Notes: generated by a model not told the origin, from the sequence alone. A DNA stretch of 64,000 bases from Geoalkalibacter subterraneus (GCF_000827125.1 NZ_CP010312.1:124001-188000); one strand, 5' to 3'. Shown: positions 42,448 through 51,192, counted from the first letter of the stretch. Made by a program: numbers and translations.

Positions 42448-42855
42448 ATGAATACATCAACCGAGTTACGACATGGAAGAAGCTGTGTTTTTCAGCTTCA
42501 TGTGCATTTGGTCTTTGTCACGAGATACCGGCGCGGCATCTTCTCGCCGTCTCATTACGACACCATGCGGGAGGTCTTCTCCAACGTCTGCGCCGACTTC
42601 GGCGCGGAGCTGATCGAAACGGACGGGGAGAAGGATCACGTTCATCTGCTGGTGAACTATCCGCCCACGGTCCCCGTCTCGAAACTGGTGAACAGCCTGA
42701 AGGGGGTCTCCTCGCGGTTGCTGCGGAAGCGGCACCCGGAGATCGAACAGCACTACTGGAAGGGCGGGCTCTGGTCGCCGTCCTATTTCGCGGCGTCCTG
42801 CGGCGGCGCGCCCCTGGGTGTTATCCGTCAATACATCGAGAACCAACGGGCCTGA
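42448..42855 (+). CDS. tnpA: IS200/IS605 transposase TnpA, copy 2
   Basis: It is identical in protein sequence to the copy at 21733-22140, with HVHLLV and the YIENQ tyrosine. It is divergent from tnpB and should be functional. Confidence 0.9.
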   Translation: MNTSTELRHGRSCVFQLHVHLVFVTRYRRGIFSPSHYDTMREVFSNVCADFGAELIETDGEKDHVHLLVNYPPTVPVSKLVNSLKGVSSRLLRKRHPEIEQHYWKGGLWSPSYFAASCGGAPLGVIRQYIENQRA

Positions 42856-42896
42856 CGGCCCGGCACCTTATATCCCGGCCGTGAACTGACCGGGTT

Positions 42897-43772
42897 TTAC
42901 GGTGCGTCAGATAAATTTGCATAATCTAGTAAGACTGATTTTTTACGGACAAAATACAAAACATTGGACTCAGTGAACCAGTATTCCTCAAGGATGTTCA
43001 TTTTTTTCATTTCTTCCAACGCTTGTTTCAGATCCGCTTTGAATTTTCGTGTCTCTCTCTGTGATCCGCTCAAGTTCTTTAAATTTTCGACTTTTATATA
43101 ATGCGGATGTGAAGCTGTCGCCTTATGACTCAAGATATAGGCATGGAGCCATTTCAAAAAATTGGAACCCAGTTGCTGCCTGACCGCAAGGGGAATCTGC
43201 GTATAATCATCAGTGAAAAGTTTGGCCAAGCGGGGATTGACCGAAAATATAAAACACTCCTGATGCTTGTCGTAGAAAAACTCTCTGATCAAATTTCCTG
43301 AATAAACAGCCCCTTCCGTCTCTATCTCAACAGAGCACGCAACCATTCTATTCACCGAAGACTTCAACCATTCCCGGTCGCTTTTTCCACGGCCTTTGCG
43401 CCCCATATCCCTCAAAAGGCTATAAAGAGAACAGGGCACCTTGTTACCCAGACCGTCCTTTTTGGAACGCTTTATTGCTTGCATCCAGACATCAAGATCT
43501 CCCTGGTCAAGCATCGACCCTGTATACCTGATTGTCACCCCTCCCCAGGACGCAATTTTTTCACGATTAACAAATCTTCTAGCCCCCTTTTTGACCAGGC
43601 CGAAAAGAGCTGATCGCACAACCGTTGACGGAACCCCTATAACCTTGGCCGGCCAGTCAGGCAAGGGAAGAACCATCTGCTCCTCCTCCTTTTGGCGACT
43701 TCGCTGAATTTCCTGAATCCTGCGCGTGGATTGTTCCAAAAAATCATCCAAATCATCGCCTCGTTTTGTCAT
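42897..43772 (-). CDS. trfA: TrfA-type plasmid replication initiator
   Basis: This 291-residue protein matches TrfA of broad-host-range plasmids. Matching blocks include VIGVPSTVVRSALFGLVKKG (about 40-60) and ASWGGVTIRYTGSMLDQGDL (about 75-95), then a winged-helix region and the C-terminal NLKNLSGSQRETRKFKADL. TrfA binds iterons and opens oriV with DnaA. An iteron (43773-43791) directly abuts the ATG and contains the only purine-rich site, so binding could shut off its own translation or transcription. The last three residues are altered by the IS insertion. Confidence 0.92.
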   Translation of the reverse strand: MTKRGDDLDDFLEQSTRRIQEIQRSRQKEEEQMVLPLPDWPAKVIGVPSTVVRSALFGLVKKGARRFVNREKIASWGGVTIRYTGSMLDQGDLDVWMQAIKRSKKDGLGNKVPCSLYSLLRDMGRKGRGKSDREWLKSSVNRMVACSVEIETEGAVYSGNLIREFFYDKHQECFIFSVNPRLAKLFTDDYTQIPLAVRQQLGSNFLKWLHAYILSHKATASHPHYIKVENLKNLSGSQRETRKFKADLKQALEEMKKMNILEEYWFTESNVLYFVRKKSVLLDYANLSDAP

Positions 43773-43791
43773 GTCCGTATTATCCCCCTAT
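43773..43791 (-). promoter_or_regulatory. Single iteron at the trfA start, probable autoregulatory site
   Basis: The minus strand reads ATAGGGGGATAATACGGAC and then ATG. It is an exact copy of the oriV iteron. AGGGGG may also act as the ribosome-binding site. Confidence 0.75.
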
Positions 43792-43888
43792 CAACCGTTA
43801 CACAAATTCCGCTCATCTCTCGGCTGGAAGATACAAAAACTAGATATTAACATTAAGGACACAGATCGAACAAACTATATTAAAAAAC

Positions 43889-43917
43889 TTGACTTTATAT
43901 TTAAAAATGTTATTATT
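43889..43917 (+). promoter_or_regulatory. AT-rich sigma70 promoter
   Basis: TTGACT at 43889-43894 and TATTAT at 43911-43916 (16-base spacer) or ATTATT at 43912-43917 (17-base). It diverges from trfA. Confidence 0.65.
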
Positions 43918-43939
43918 TATTTGTTTCAAAGGAGACGTT

Positions 43940-44539
43940 ATGCCAAAAAAACCTGAAATTTCCGAAACCATGACTCCCGCCAAATTACGGAATCTGGCAA
44001 ACCGCAAAAAGTGGCGTACTGTGCCAATAAGCGAGCAGGGTGAGCCGTTGGTGGTCGCCATTTTTACGCAAAACGGACTCCCCGCGTACTTCTTTCGGCT
44101 TGAATTCGCTGTTTTTCATCTCCTCCCTCCCGCTTCACGGCTTAAACAAAAGGCTTTGCGAGAGGTCTGGCATCAATGTCGTTGCGCGATATCTTTTGTC
44201 CAAATAAATCAAAAGATTCTTCTTGATGTTGACCTGGAATATCCACGCCAGCGCCGCTCTCGCTACCTCTGGTATCGCTACCAATGTCCTGAATGCGGCA
44301 AAAATGCGCTCACGAAGGCTCTTTTTGACGACAAGATCGCAGTCGGAGAATCCGCGATTTTAAAAAAAGCCGAAAAAGCACTGTCCATTTCCGACCCCCA
44401 GCATAAGCTGGTCGACCTTCAAGACTTTTACAACAAATTCTGGCCGCAGGATCAGGATATGCTCTCTTCCAAATTGGAAAGCGATAATCCGCTTGCGTCA
44501 TTGCGCCTTCCCCCGACTCAGATTGGCGCATGGTTCTAA
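43940..44539 (+). CDS. VWF-tail zinc protein family, member E
   Basis: The 199-residue protein starts at ATG 43940 behind AAAGGAGACGTT. It shows CRC (about 76), LLDVDLEYP, SRYLWYRYQCPECGK (about 107-121) and ends PPTQIGAWF, an Ala variant of the tail. Divergent from trfA and beside oriV, it may belong to the plasmid core. Confidence 0.72.
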   Translation: MPKKPEISETMTPAKLRNLANRKKWRTVPISEQGEPLVVAIFTQNGLPAYFFRLEFAVFHLLPPASRLKQKALREVWHQCRCAISFVQINQKILLDVDLEYPRQRRSRYLWYRYQCPECGKNALTKALFDDKIAVGESAILKKAEKALSISDPQHKLVDLQDFYNKFWPQDQDMLSSKLESDNPLASLRLPPTQIGAWF

Positions 44540-44554
44540 CAAAGGAGCAAAATA

Positions 44555-44929
44555 TTGAAGCGTGAAGAAATAGAAACCTTACTGCAAAGCCAGCGCATCG
44601 ACTCTCAGCTGCCTTTACATTTTGATTCAACCGATTTTACGTTAACGGCACTTGAAGGTGACTGCGCCAAGTGCCAAAAAAGCATAGAGCCTCAAAATTT
44701 TCGCGGCCACATCAATACCCACTTCAAGGACATCGCCATCTTCCGGGCCATAGGCATCTGCCACCAATGTCGTACCTTGACTCCTTTTATCATCCGCATT
44801 CGCGCCGATGGGCGCTTTGAAACCATGATCAATAACAGTTGGCGCCAAGGACAGATGTTTTCTCGCAGAACCTGGCGGCAGCGCATAGCATCGGTGTTTT
44901 GCTGGCGACCACGAAAACAAAAAGGTTGA
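44555..44929 (+). CDS. Small zinc-site protein next to member E
   Basis: This 124-residue protein starts at TTG behind AAAGGAGCAAAATA. CAKCQKS (about 37) and CHQCRTL (about 71) give a four-Cys site, and IFRAIGICHQCRTLTPF resembles the second Cys block of the VWF family, but the tail is absent. The C-terminus is basic. Function unknown. Confidence 0.6.
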   Translation: MKREEIETLLQSQRIDSQLPLHFDSTDFTLTALEGDCAKCQKSIEPQNFRGHINTHFKDIAIFRAIGICHQCRTLTPFIIRIRADGRFETMINNSWRQGQMFSRRTWRQRIASVFCWRPRKQKG

Positions 44930-45034
44930 CCACAAAAGTTTTTGGTCCGAATAGGCATTAATTTTGGGGTTCATTCAATGTGAAAAATTGTCTTGATCAA
45001 GGGTATTGTTAAGAAAATACCCGAAGGAGGCTCG

Positions 45035-45370
45035 ATGAAGATCATGAAAGAAGATATTTTCCACGGTGATACGAGAACCGGGCAGGTTTGGGTTCGAGGT
45101 CATCTTATTTCACCCGGACCCTCTCTGGCTCTTCGCAGACACTCTCCGGCTGGGTTTGCCTGGGGCTATCACGGAAGCGGCCCGGCTCAACTTGCCTTGG
45201 CGATTTTGCTTCTTTTTTCCACACCCGAAGAAGCTCTCGATCTTTACCAACAATTTAAGATCGACGTGATTTCAACCTTTGATTCCTGTCAGGACCTGAT
45301 TCTACCGGCTAAGGATGTCTCTGCCTGGCTCCGTGAGCAACGAAGCCAGCAGCACCTTTTGGCGGTTTGA
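45035..45370 (+). CDS. DUF6166-like protein
   Basis: The 111-residue protein carries FAWGYHGSGPAQLALAILLL (about 40-59), the DUF6166 hallmark, then FKIDVISTFD. A GAAGGAGG site decides the ATG at 45035. Such proteins are common on phages and plasmids and have no known function. Confidence 0.75.
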   Translation: MKIMKEDIFHGDTRTGQVWVRGHLISPGPSLALRRHSPAGFAWGYHGSGPAQLALAILLLFSTPEEALDLYQQFKIDVISTFDSCQDLILPAKDVSAWLREQRSQQHLLAV

Positions 45371-45389
45371 CTTGGACAAATGCAGAAAT

Positions 45390-46091
45390 ATGCGCAGATC
45401 TGAACAGGCCGCAAAGACCCTTCAACTTAAAAGCGACTTTCGTGACTGGTACGATTGTGCTTTTGACCTTCAAGGGCAGATGGTCTTCGAGCGGCTCTCT
45501 ACCGCCGGGATGTCTCGCAGGCAAATGTTTGCCTTTCTGCAGAAATTAGGTCTTCGCACCCCGCGCCATGGCCTGGTTGAAGATCTCGTATCTGCCCTTA
45601 CTCATGATTGTGAAGATTGGCCCAAGGACCTTCAGAGGCGTTTTCTTGATCAGGCCGTAGATGTTGTGATCTACCACGACGAACAGGCTCATTGCGGAGA
45701 AGGAAAACAGAAAATATCCGCCGGCAAAGCCCTGGATCTCTACCCCGATACTTACGCCAGCGAATTCATTCCATCAGTGGCCGGCCGGGGCAGTGTCTCG
45801 CTGAGATATCTGCAGGTAGGTCAGCGCCGTTGGTGGCTTCGGTACTGGTCGCAAGACGACTGGAGAAGCAATGCCGGAGAGGGAGACTGCGAAATCCTTT
45901 GCGAAGAAAAGCCGGGCCGGCCCCACGAAATAAACGATCCTCTTTTCGCTGTTGATTTTATTCGTGCAGGAAAAAAGCTCTATGCCATCGATTTCAACAT
46001 TGCGCCAGGGCTGGCGCCCTTAAACGGTTTGCTGCTCCCGAGCGAAGTTGTCAGTCAGATTTCATCTTTTATCCAACCCCTACAGCAGTAA
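45390..46091 (+). CDS. Hypothetical protein, ATP-grasp-like phage/plasmid type
   Basis: This 233-residue protein starts with a DFRDWYDCAFD segment, has an FERLSTAGMSRRQMFAFLQK block and ends in a beta-rich part. I recall similar unnamed proteins in phages, some with ATP-grasp-like folds, but cannot confirm it. The start is uncertain: TTG at 45372 is an alternative. Function unknown. Confidence 0.55.
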   Translation: MRRSEQAAKTLQLKSDFRDWYDCAFDLQGQMVFERLSTAGMSRRQMFAFLQKLGLRTPRHGLVEDLVSALTHDCEDWPKDLQRRFLDQAVDVVIYHDEQAHCGEGKQKISAGKALDLYPDTYASEFIPSVAGRGSVSLRYLQVGQRRWWLRYWSQDDWRSNAGEGDCEILCEEKPGRPHEINDPLFAVDFIRAGKKLYAIDFNIAPGLAPLNGLLLPSEVVSQISSFIQPLQQ

Positions 46092-46160
46092 TTTGCCGCA
46101 AACTCCTCACTATTCCTTCCCCTCGCGACCCCAACCCTCCTGTATTGCTTTCAAGTTTTT

Positions 46161-46190
46161 CTTTAAATAGGACAGAAAAAAGCCCTTTTT
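46161..46190. repeat. Recurrent AT-rich intergenic element, copy 2
   Basis: It reads CTTTAAATAGGACAGAAAAA then AGCCCTTTTT, close to 18887-18918 and similar to CRISPR spacer 5. Confidence 0.45.
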
Positions 46191-46308
46191 CAACAGGTTT
46201 TCCTCCTGAAAATCACGCTACCCTGAAGAGTAAAATTGATAGGCACTTAAAATTTTATCTTCAACACTCACGATCCTGTCTTATCAAGACCATAAAAAGG
46301 AGGAAACA

Positions 46309-47457
46309 ATGAAGAGGATTTTGATTTTATTAACAATGATTGGAAGCGTTTTGCTTCTGGCGCAAGGGGTGCTGGCAGCAGCGCCGCCGACCTCTCTGGA
46401 TTTTGGTTTCAATCAAGAGCTGCCGGTGACGCAGACCAACATATCTTCTGAGTACCGGCTGCAGCTCGCTAATGTTGTGGTTGAAGGCGAGGCGGGGGAA
46501 TATCTTTCCCTTTATGAGTATACTGTAGAAACTTTTGATTCATCAGGAAACTTGGTTTACGGAAGTAGCACATGGAGAGACGGCAGATACCTCGAAGGAG
46601 AGACTGTCCTCTTTATATGGACACAAAATGCTCCTGGGATGCACTCCGTCAGGGTTCGCGTGAAAAACAAGGGGGCTCTGGACACTGAGTATATCGAAGC
46701 AACAAAAACCTTTGAAATCCTTCCTGCTCCGCTGCCGACCGTATTTGATTTCGGCTTCGACAAGACAAATCCCTCAATGCAGGTGGATACCTACCCAGAA
46801 TACATGGTGAAATTTGCTGACGTCGTATTTACCGGGGAGGCTGGCGGAGAAAATGTTTATTATTACGAATTTTCCTACGAGACAAGAAGCCCAACAGGAG
46901 AAAAGATCGCAGGCAGCTTTGACTACTGGGAGCGCATAGAATTAATGCAGTATCGAACTGCTCTTTTACTACACGCCGATCCGGGGACATACACAATTAC
47001 TGCTAGATTGAGAAATAAACTAGCTTCAGATTATGTCGAAGTCGTCAAAACTTTCGATGTTTTGGTTAGCGACTCCCCAACCGCAGCAAGCCTCTCCATA
47101 GATGGCCCGGTTTACCAGGACACTGCCACAACAGCTCAGGCGTCGGTAGAAGGCCCAGGCATCTACACTTACCGCTTCTGGCACGATTCGGGCAGCGGAT
47201 ACACGCTGCTTAGCGACTGGTCCAGTAGCCCGTCTGTGAGCATTCCCGCTTCGGAGACGGCAGAGGTCGGCACCAACCAGGTCAAACTCGAAGTACAGGC
47301 CCAGGATAGCGGGTCCATTACCGTGCGCACAGCGTCCTACCAGGTCGAGTTGGGCGACAATATTCCGTTTAAATTCGATCCGCCGGAGAAAGACGATCCG
47401 GCCTATGCGCCGGAACTCGGAAAAGGCCGCGTGTTTATCATGCTTGAAGCCTACTGA
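46309..47457 (+). CDS. Secreted two-repeat beta protein
   Basis: This 382-residue protein has a signal peptide (residues 1-23, LLTMIGSVLLLAQGVLAAA). Two homologous repeats of about 110 residues follow, beginning SLDFGFNQELPVTQ and VFDFGFDKTNPSMQ. The third part is Ser/Thr-rich and Ig-like, ending FIMLEAY. No catalytic motif is seen. It is likely periplasmic or extracellular with an adhesive or structural role. AAAGGAGGAAACA precedes the ATG and a terminator follows. Confidence 0.7.
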   Translation: MKRILILLTMIGSVLLLAQGVLAAAPPTSLDFGFNQELPVTQTNISSEYRLQLANVVVEGEAGEYLSLYEYTVETFDSSGNLVYGSSTWRDGRYLEGETVLFIWTQNAPGMHSVRVRVKNKGALDTEYIEATKTFEILPAPLPTVFDFGFDKTNPSMQVDTYPEYMVKFADVVFTGEAGGENVYYYEFSYETRSPTGEKIAGSFDYWERIELMQYRTALLLHADPGTYTITARLRNKLASDYVEVVKTFDVLVSDSPTAASLSIDGPVYQDTATTAQASVEGPGIYTYRFWHDSGSGYTLLSDWSSSPSVSIPASETAEVGTNQVKLEVQAQDSGSITVRTASYQVELGDNIPFKFDPPEKDDPAYAPELGKGRVFIMLEAY

Positions 47458-47472
47458 TCAGGAGTTGTATAT

Positions 47473-47506
47473 AAAAACCCGCTGGGAACTTTTTCGGCGG
47501 GTTTTT
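47473..47506 (+). terminator. Rho-independent terminator
   Basis: AAAAACCCGC and GCGGGTTTTT form a 10-bp stem that ends in a U-tract, 15 bases after the secreted protein gene. Confidence 0.85.
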
Positions 47507-47531
47507 AGTTTAATATAAAAAATAAAAAAGA

Positions 47532-47560
47532 TTGACAAAAAAATAAATATAAACTATAAT
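47532..47560 (+). promoter_or_regulatory. Consensus-like promoter
   Basis: TTGACA at 47532-47537, a 17-base A/T-only spacer apart from one C, and TATAAT at 47555-47560. It is one of the strongest promoters seen here and is followed by AAAGGAGG. Confidence 0.8.
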
Positions 47561-47587
47561 TTACTTATAAAACAAAGGAGGTTGTTG

Positions 47588-47974
47588 ATGCAAAACATTG
47601 AAAAGATGAATCGGGTTGTTTGTCAAAAGGTTTCCGAAGAAGCCATGAAGGCTCTTGAGAAGGTTGCGCAACAATTCGGGCTGAGCGTTGAGCAGGGCAA
47701 GGGAAGCTTTGACGATGCAGAGTTTGGCTTGAAAATTTCCTTCAAGGTGCCGGCTGCAGCCGAAGAAAAGGCTAAAAAGGAGTTTGAACAAATGGCGCCC
47801 CTTCTTGACTGCGATCCGTCTTGGTTTGGACGATCCTTTACCGAAGGTGGAGGTAAAACCATGACTGTTGCGGGGATTAATCCGCGGGCCCCGAAAAACT
47901 GCATCAGTCTCAAGGACCAAGAAGGAAAAAGCTACAAGTGCCCTCCGAGCTATGTCCGGCGCTATCTTAAATAG
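47588..47974 (+). CDS. Hypothetical phage/plasmid-type protein
   Basis: The 128-residue protein starts MQNIEKMNRVVCQKVSEEAM and ends SYKCPPSYVRRYLK. It is small, charged and unknown. Its promoter and ribosome-binding site predict high expression. Confidence 0.65.
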   Translation: MQNIEKMNRVVCQKVSEEAMKALEKVAQQFGLSVEQGKGSFDDAEFGLKISFKVPAAAEEKAKKEFEQMAPLLDCDPSWFGRSFTEGGGKTMTVAGINPRAPKNCISLKDQEGKSYKCPPSYVRRYLK

Positions 47975-48049
47975 TTCTGCAAGAGTCTTTGTCCGGCGAA
48001 GCCAAGGCAAAGACTCTTGCCTTCAAACTTCACCGAGGAGTTATACACG

Positions 48050-48454
48050 ATGGACAGCAAAGAGCTTCAAGAACTTATATCCCGGCTAAGCCGGTTTCGC
48101 GAAAACTTGCTCGATCATATCAACGATCAAGACCTCAACGACGACGGTGGCCCCTTCGATAACGGCACCGACGGCTATCGATGTATGCAGGAGCTGGCCG
48201 AGCTAGAAAGTGCCTTTCAACAATTCTCGGAAGCCGTCCAGGCTCCAAGGTACTACCTTCTTGAAATCGTGGATGACGTTGAGCCCGACCTGATCGGTCC
48301 CTTTGCCAGCGAAGACGAGCGAGACGACGAAGCCAAGCTGGTTCGACATGAGACTGCTGGAGAAAGCGGCGTCTTTATGTTGGACCTAATCAACAACGAA
48401 CCCTCTGTGTGCCCCTACAGCGGAGGATTTTTCATGCAGGAAGAACAAGAATAG
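48050..48454 (+). CDS. Acidic hypothetical protein
   Basis: This 134-residue protein is very acidic. GAGGAGTTATACACG decides the ATG at 48050. Function unknown; it lies in the operon begun at 47588. Confidence 0.6.
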   Translation: MDSKELQELISRLSRFRENLLDHINDQDLNDDGGPFDNGTDGYRCMQELAELESAFQQFSEAVQAPRYYLLEIVDDVEPDLIGPFASEDERDDEAKLVRHETAGESGVFMLDLINNEPSVCPYSGGFFMQEEQE

Positions 48455-48477
48455 CCCGGCAAAACAGGAAATAGCCA

Positions 48478-48687
48478 ATGTCCTCGAAAAAAGACCTCAG
48501 CCATCTGGATTGGAAACCCAGCCCAAGCGAGCTTGCCGCCTATGTCGCCAAAGGCCCTCGCGGCTCAAACTACTGCTTGATTCGCACCGACCCAAAGCCT
48601 GATCTTCTTTTTGCGGTCAACCAGAATATGCGCACCCTGCCTGGGTGGTATACCGACAAAAACGGCAGCATAGAAAAAGTGGGCTGA
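48478..48687 (+). CDS. Small hypothetical protein
   Basis: The 69-residue protein (MSSKKDLSHLDWKPSPSE) is unknown and ends the 47588 operon. Confidence 0.55.
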   Translation: MSSKKDLSHLDWKPSPSELAAYVAKGPRGSNYCLIRTDPKPDLLFAVNQNMRTLPGWYTDKNGSIEKVG

Positions 48688-48841
48688 CCTCGTGGGATGT
48701 CTGAAAAGAGAATCAATCAGATTGACCAAATAAAGTGCAATATGATAAATTTTTAACAATCATTCTGAGGGCAATCTTTGCTGCCCATTGACCGTGGTCC
48801 CCTCCTTCAGCGGTCAAGCCTCCTATACACCGATCTGGCGC

Positions 48842-48878
48842 TGCCGGCCCGTCACGCAAAGAAGGCCGGCAAGTTTTT
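48842..48878 (+). terminator. Rho-independent terminator
   Basis: TGCCGGCC (48842-48849) pairs with GGCCGGCA (48864-48871), followed by AGTTTTT. Confidence 0.8.
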
Positions 48879-48930
48879 GTCTAGAATCCACAATTAAAGG
48901 CATATTTTATGTTGTTTTGAATAAAAAAAA

Positions 48931-48959
48931 TTGACATAAAAATAAGATTAAAATATCAT
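48931..48959 (+). promoter_or_regulatory. Promoter of the nfeD-stomatin operon
   Basis: TTGACA at 48931-48936, a 17-base spacer and TATCAT at 48954-48959. Confidence 0.7.
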
Positions 48960-49015
48960 GTTTTTTGTTTAAAAGGAAAATTTGACGAATACTCCTTTCT
49001 TGTAGCGAGGTTTTT

Positions 49016-49498
49016 ATGAACGACTCCCTTATCTCTGCCTGGGTCATCTGGTTTGCGGCAGGCATTGGCCTGGCTTTTCTCGAACTGGTTGCCCCCGGCT
49101 TCATCTTGATTTTTTTCGCGGCCGGCTGTCTTCTGACTTCCATCGTTTTATGGATATGGCAGCCGGAACTTTCGACCCAAATGGTTATTTTTCTCACCTT
49201 CTCCCTCTCGTCGCTTTTTCTGCTGCGCGGCAAGATGACAAAGATTTTCCGCGGAGAGTCGCATCAAGACGCCGATTTGGGCGCTGGCGACAACCCCAAG
49301 GGCGAGATTGTCACCGCGGTCACCCCTATTGGCCCCAACCTCAAAGGACGCATTCGCTACCGAGGAACCGACTGGTATGCAGTTTCCGACCAAGACATAG
49401 AAACCGGGACTCTGGTTGAGATCCTGGGATATGAAAAAAGCTCAAAACAGATCTTTCGTGTCAAAGTGGCACAATCTAAATCAAACCAAGGAGATTAA
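49016..49498 (+). CDS. NfeD-like membrane protein
   Basis: The 160-residue protein has N-terminal membrane helices (WVIWFAAGIGLAFLELVAPG and the next) and a C-terminal OB-fold (GEIVTAVTPIGPNLKGRIRY, EILGYEKSSKQIFRVK). NfeD proteins pair with SPFH proteins, as here, and are thought to act in membrane quality control. The partner gene starts three bases after its stop. Confidence 0.88.
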   Translation: MNDSLISAWVIWFAAGIGLAFLELVAPGFILIFFAAGCLLTSIVLWIWQPELSTQMVIFLTFSLSSLFLLRGKMTKIFRGESHQDADLGAGDNPKGEIVTAVTPIGPNLKGRIRYRGTDWYAVSDQDIETGTLVEILGYEKSSKQIFRVKVAQSKSNQGD

Positions 49499-49501
49499 AA
49501 G

Positions 49502-50440
49502 ATGAACGAAACATTGATTGCAGTTGGATTACTTACAGTATTTATTGTTATTATTCTGCTTAAAACGGCAGTTATTGTACCTCAAAAAAGTGAATACGTG
49601 ATTGAGCGTCTTGGAAAATTCAGTCGTGTTCTTGGCGCAGGGTTTCACGTTCTTGTGCCTTTTTTGGATAAGGTCGCATACAAGTATAGTCTTAAAGAAA
49701 AGGTCACAGATATCCCAAGTCAGACCTGCATAACGAAGGACAATGTTACGGTGGACATTGACGGGCTCTTATATTTGCAGGTCGTAGATAGTAAAGCTGC
49801 CGCTTATGGAATAAATGATTATGAACTTGCGGCAAGTCAACTTGCACAAACGACTCTTCGATCATGTATTGGTCGCATTGATCTGGATAAAACATTTGAG
49901 GAGCGTGAACATATCAATGCCAAGGTCGTTGAAGAAATCGACAAAGCGGCCTTGACCTGGGGGTGCAAGGTCTTGCGCTACGAAGTCAAAGACATCATTC
50001 CTCCGGTCTCGGTCAAACAAGCCATGGAAGCTCAAATGACAGCGGTGCGGCAAAAGCGCGCCGAGATTGCTCGCTCTGAAGGTGAGCGTCAAAGCACGAT
50101 CAACCTGGCCGAAGGGCATCGTCAGGACGCCATCTTGCGATCGGAAGGGGAGAAGCAGCGCCGGATCAACGAGGCAGAAGGCCGGGCCCAGGAGATTTTA
50201 CAGATTGCCAATGCCACAGCTGAAGGCCTGCGGGCCATCGCCAAAGAACTGCAGGCCGAAGGCGGACAGCAGGCGGCCAACCTGCGTGTAGCCGAGCAGT
50301 ACGTGGGTGAGTTCGGGAAACTGGCCAAAGAATCGAACACCCTGATCCTTCCCAGCAATACCGCCGATATCGCATCGATGGTTTCAACGGCCATGAGCGC
50401 TATGAGCAAGCTGTCTCAGTCTGACAAGAAAACTGCCTAA
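49502..50440 (+). CDS. SPFH/stomatin-like protein (QmcA/paraslipin type)
   Basis: This 312-residue protein has one N-terminal membrane anchor (residues 4-22), the SPFH domain (IVPQKSEYVIERLGKFSRVL, VDIDGLLYLQVVD, ALTWGCKVLRYEVKDIIPP) and a long coiled coil rich in Ala/Glu. It should form ring assemblies on the inner membrane with NfeD. It is unusual as plasmid cargo. Confidence 0.9.
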   Translation: MNETLIAVGLLTVFIVIILLKTAVIVPQKSEYVIERLGKFSRVLGAGFHVLVPFLDKVAYKYSLKEKVTDIPSQTCITKDNVTVDIDGLLYLQVVDSKAAAYGINDYELAASQLAQTTLRSCIGRIDLDKTFEEREHINAKVVEEIDKAALTWGCKVLRYEVKDIIPPVSVKQAMEAQMTAVRQKRAEIARSEGERQSTINLAEGHRQDAILRSEGEKQRRINEAEGRAQEILQIANATAEGLRAIAKELQAEGGQQAANLRVAEQYVGEFGKLAKESNTLILPSNTADIASMVSTAMSAMSKLSQSDKKTA

Positions 50441-50500
50441 AAACTTAGGGCTCTGGGGAACCAGGGCCCTAACTACTTCAAAAAAACAAAAGGAGGTTTT

Positions 50501-51073
50501 ATGGAAGCAGAATACAACGAGCGCGAGGTTCATCCTGAACAAATGCCGCCAAAAGAGATGACTCCGGAAGAGAAAAGCATCGAAGCCCTGGGAGGGCATC
50601 CCTTAAAAGCAAATCTTAAAATGTCAGCGAAAATTTTCTTTCTGGCCTCGGTCGTCACGGGGGCTCTCTACTGGTTCGATGATTCAAAGATCTTTTTTAT
50701 TCTGGGCGGTACTCTCATCTTTGGTTTCTGGGCACTCGTTTCTTTTTTCGGTATTCTCTCAGCCCCTCTTGAAATGAGTCGCTACAACAAAATAAAGAAA
50801 CTGATCAAAGAGGGAAAGCTTGAAGTTTCTTACACGGGAGCCGGGAGCATAGTTGTTGACAAAAAGAACCGCCAAATCTATTGGGGTGGGACCCTTTATA
50901 GCTTCGATGATGTGAAGAAAGTGAACTGGCATTCTTTTACAAAAAGAAAGCATCGCCTTGAATTGCATCTGTCAAAAGGAGATAAACCGGTTTTGTGGTG
51001 CCATGCCTTTACAAGCGAGGGGGAAATAAGAACCTTCGCTGTTCGACTTTGTAACGATTTAGGGTTTAGTTGA
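50501..51073 (+). CDS. Membrane protein with cytoplasmic C-terminal beta domain
   Basis: This 190-residue protein has an acidic N-terminus, two membrane helices (about 48-90, IFFLASVVTGALYWF and IFFILGGTLIFGFWALVSFF) and a C-terminal PH-like region. AAAGGAGG precedes the ATG. It probably belongs with the SPFH pair and is closed by a terminator. Confidence 0.65.
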   Translation: MEAEYNEREVHPEQMPPKEMTPEEKSIEALGGHPLKANLKMSAKIFFLASVVTGALYWFDDSKIFFILGGTLIFGFWALVSFFGILSAPLEMSRYNKIKKLIKEGKLEVSYTGAGSIVVDKKNRQIYWGGTLYSFDDVKKVNWHSFTKRKHRLELHLSKGDKPVLWCHAFTSEGEIRTFAVRLCNDLGFS

Positions 51074-51097
51074 TCCTCTCAATTTAAAATCTCACGC

Positions 51098-51129
51098 AAA
51101 AAGCCCGACGATCTTTCGCCGGGCTTTTT
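51098..51129 (+). terminator. Rho-independent terminator
   Basis: AAAAAGCCCG and CGGGCTTTTT form the stem after the membrane protein gene. The symmetric U- and A-tracts may let it serve both strands, since a minus-strand gene ends at 51193. Confidence 0.85.
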
Positions 51130-51192
51130 GCGTATTCGGATTGTCAAAACACTTTGCGGATCAACGCTGAATTCCAAGTGCCCTATAAATCG

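Larger units (their letters stand above)
41194..42910 (-). mobile_element. IS200/IS605-type element, copy 2 (inverted)
   Basis: The element is 1717 bases, in reverse orientation to copy 1, with the same ends. It entered after TTAT in the last codons of trfA. Removing it joins TTA T to CTTGA, so trfA would end Leu-Ser-stop. As inserted, trfA now ends LSDAP. It separates the trfA 3' end from oriV. Confidence 0.9.
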
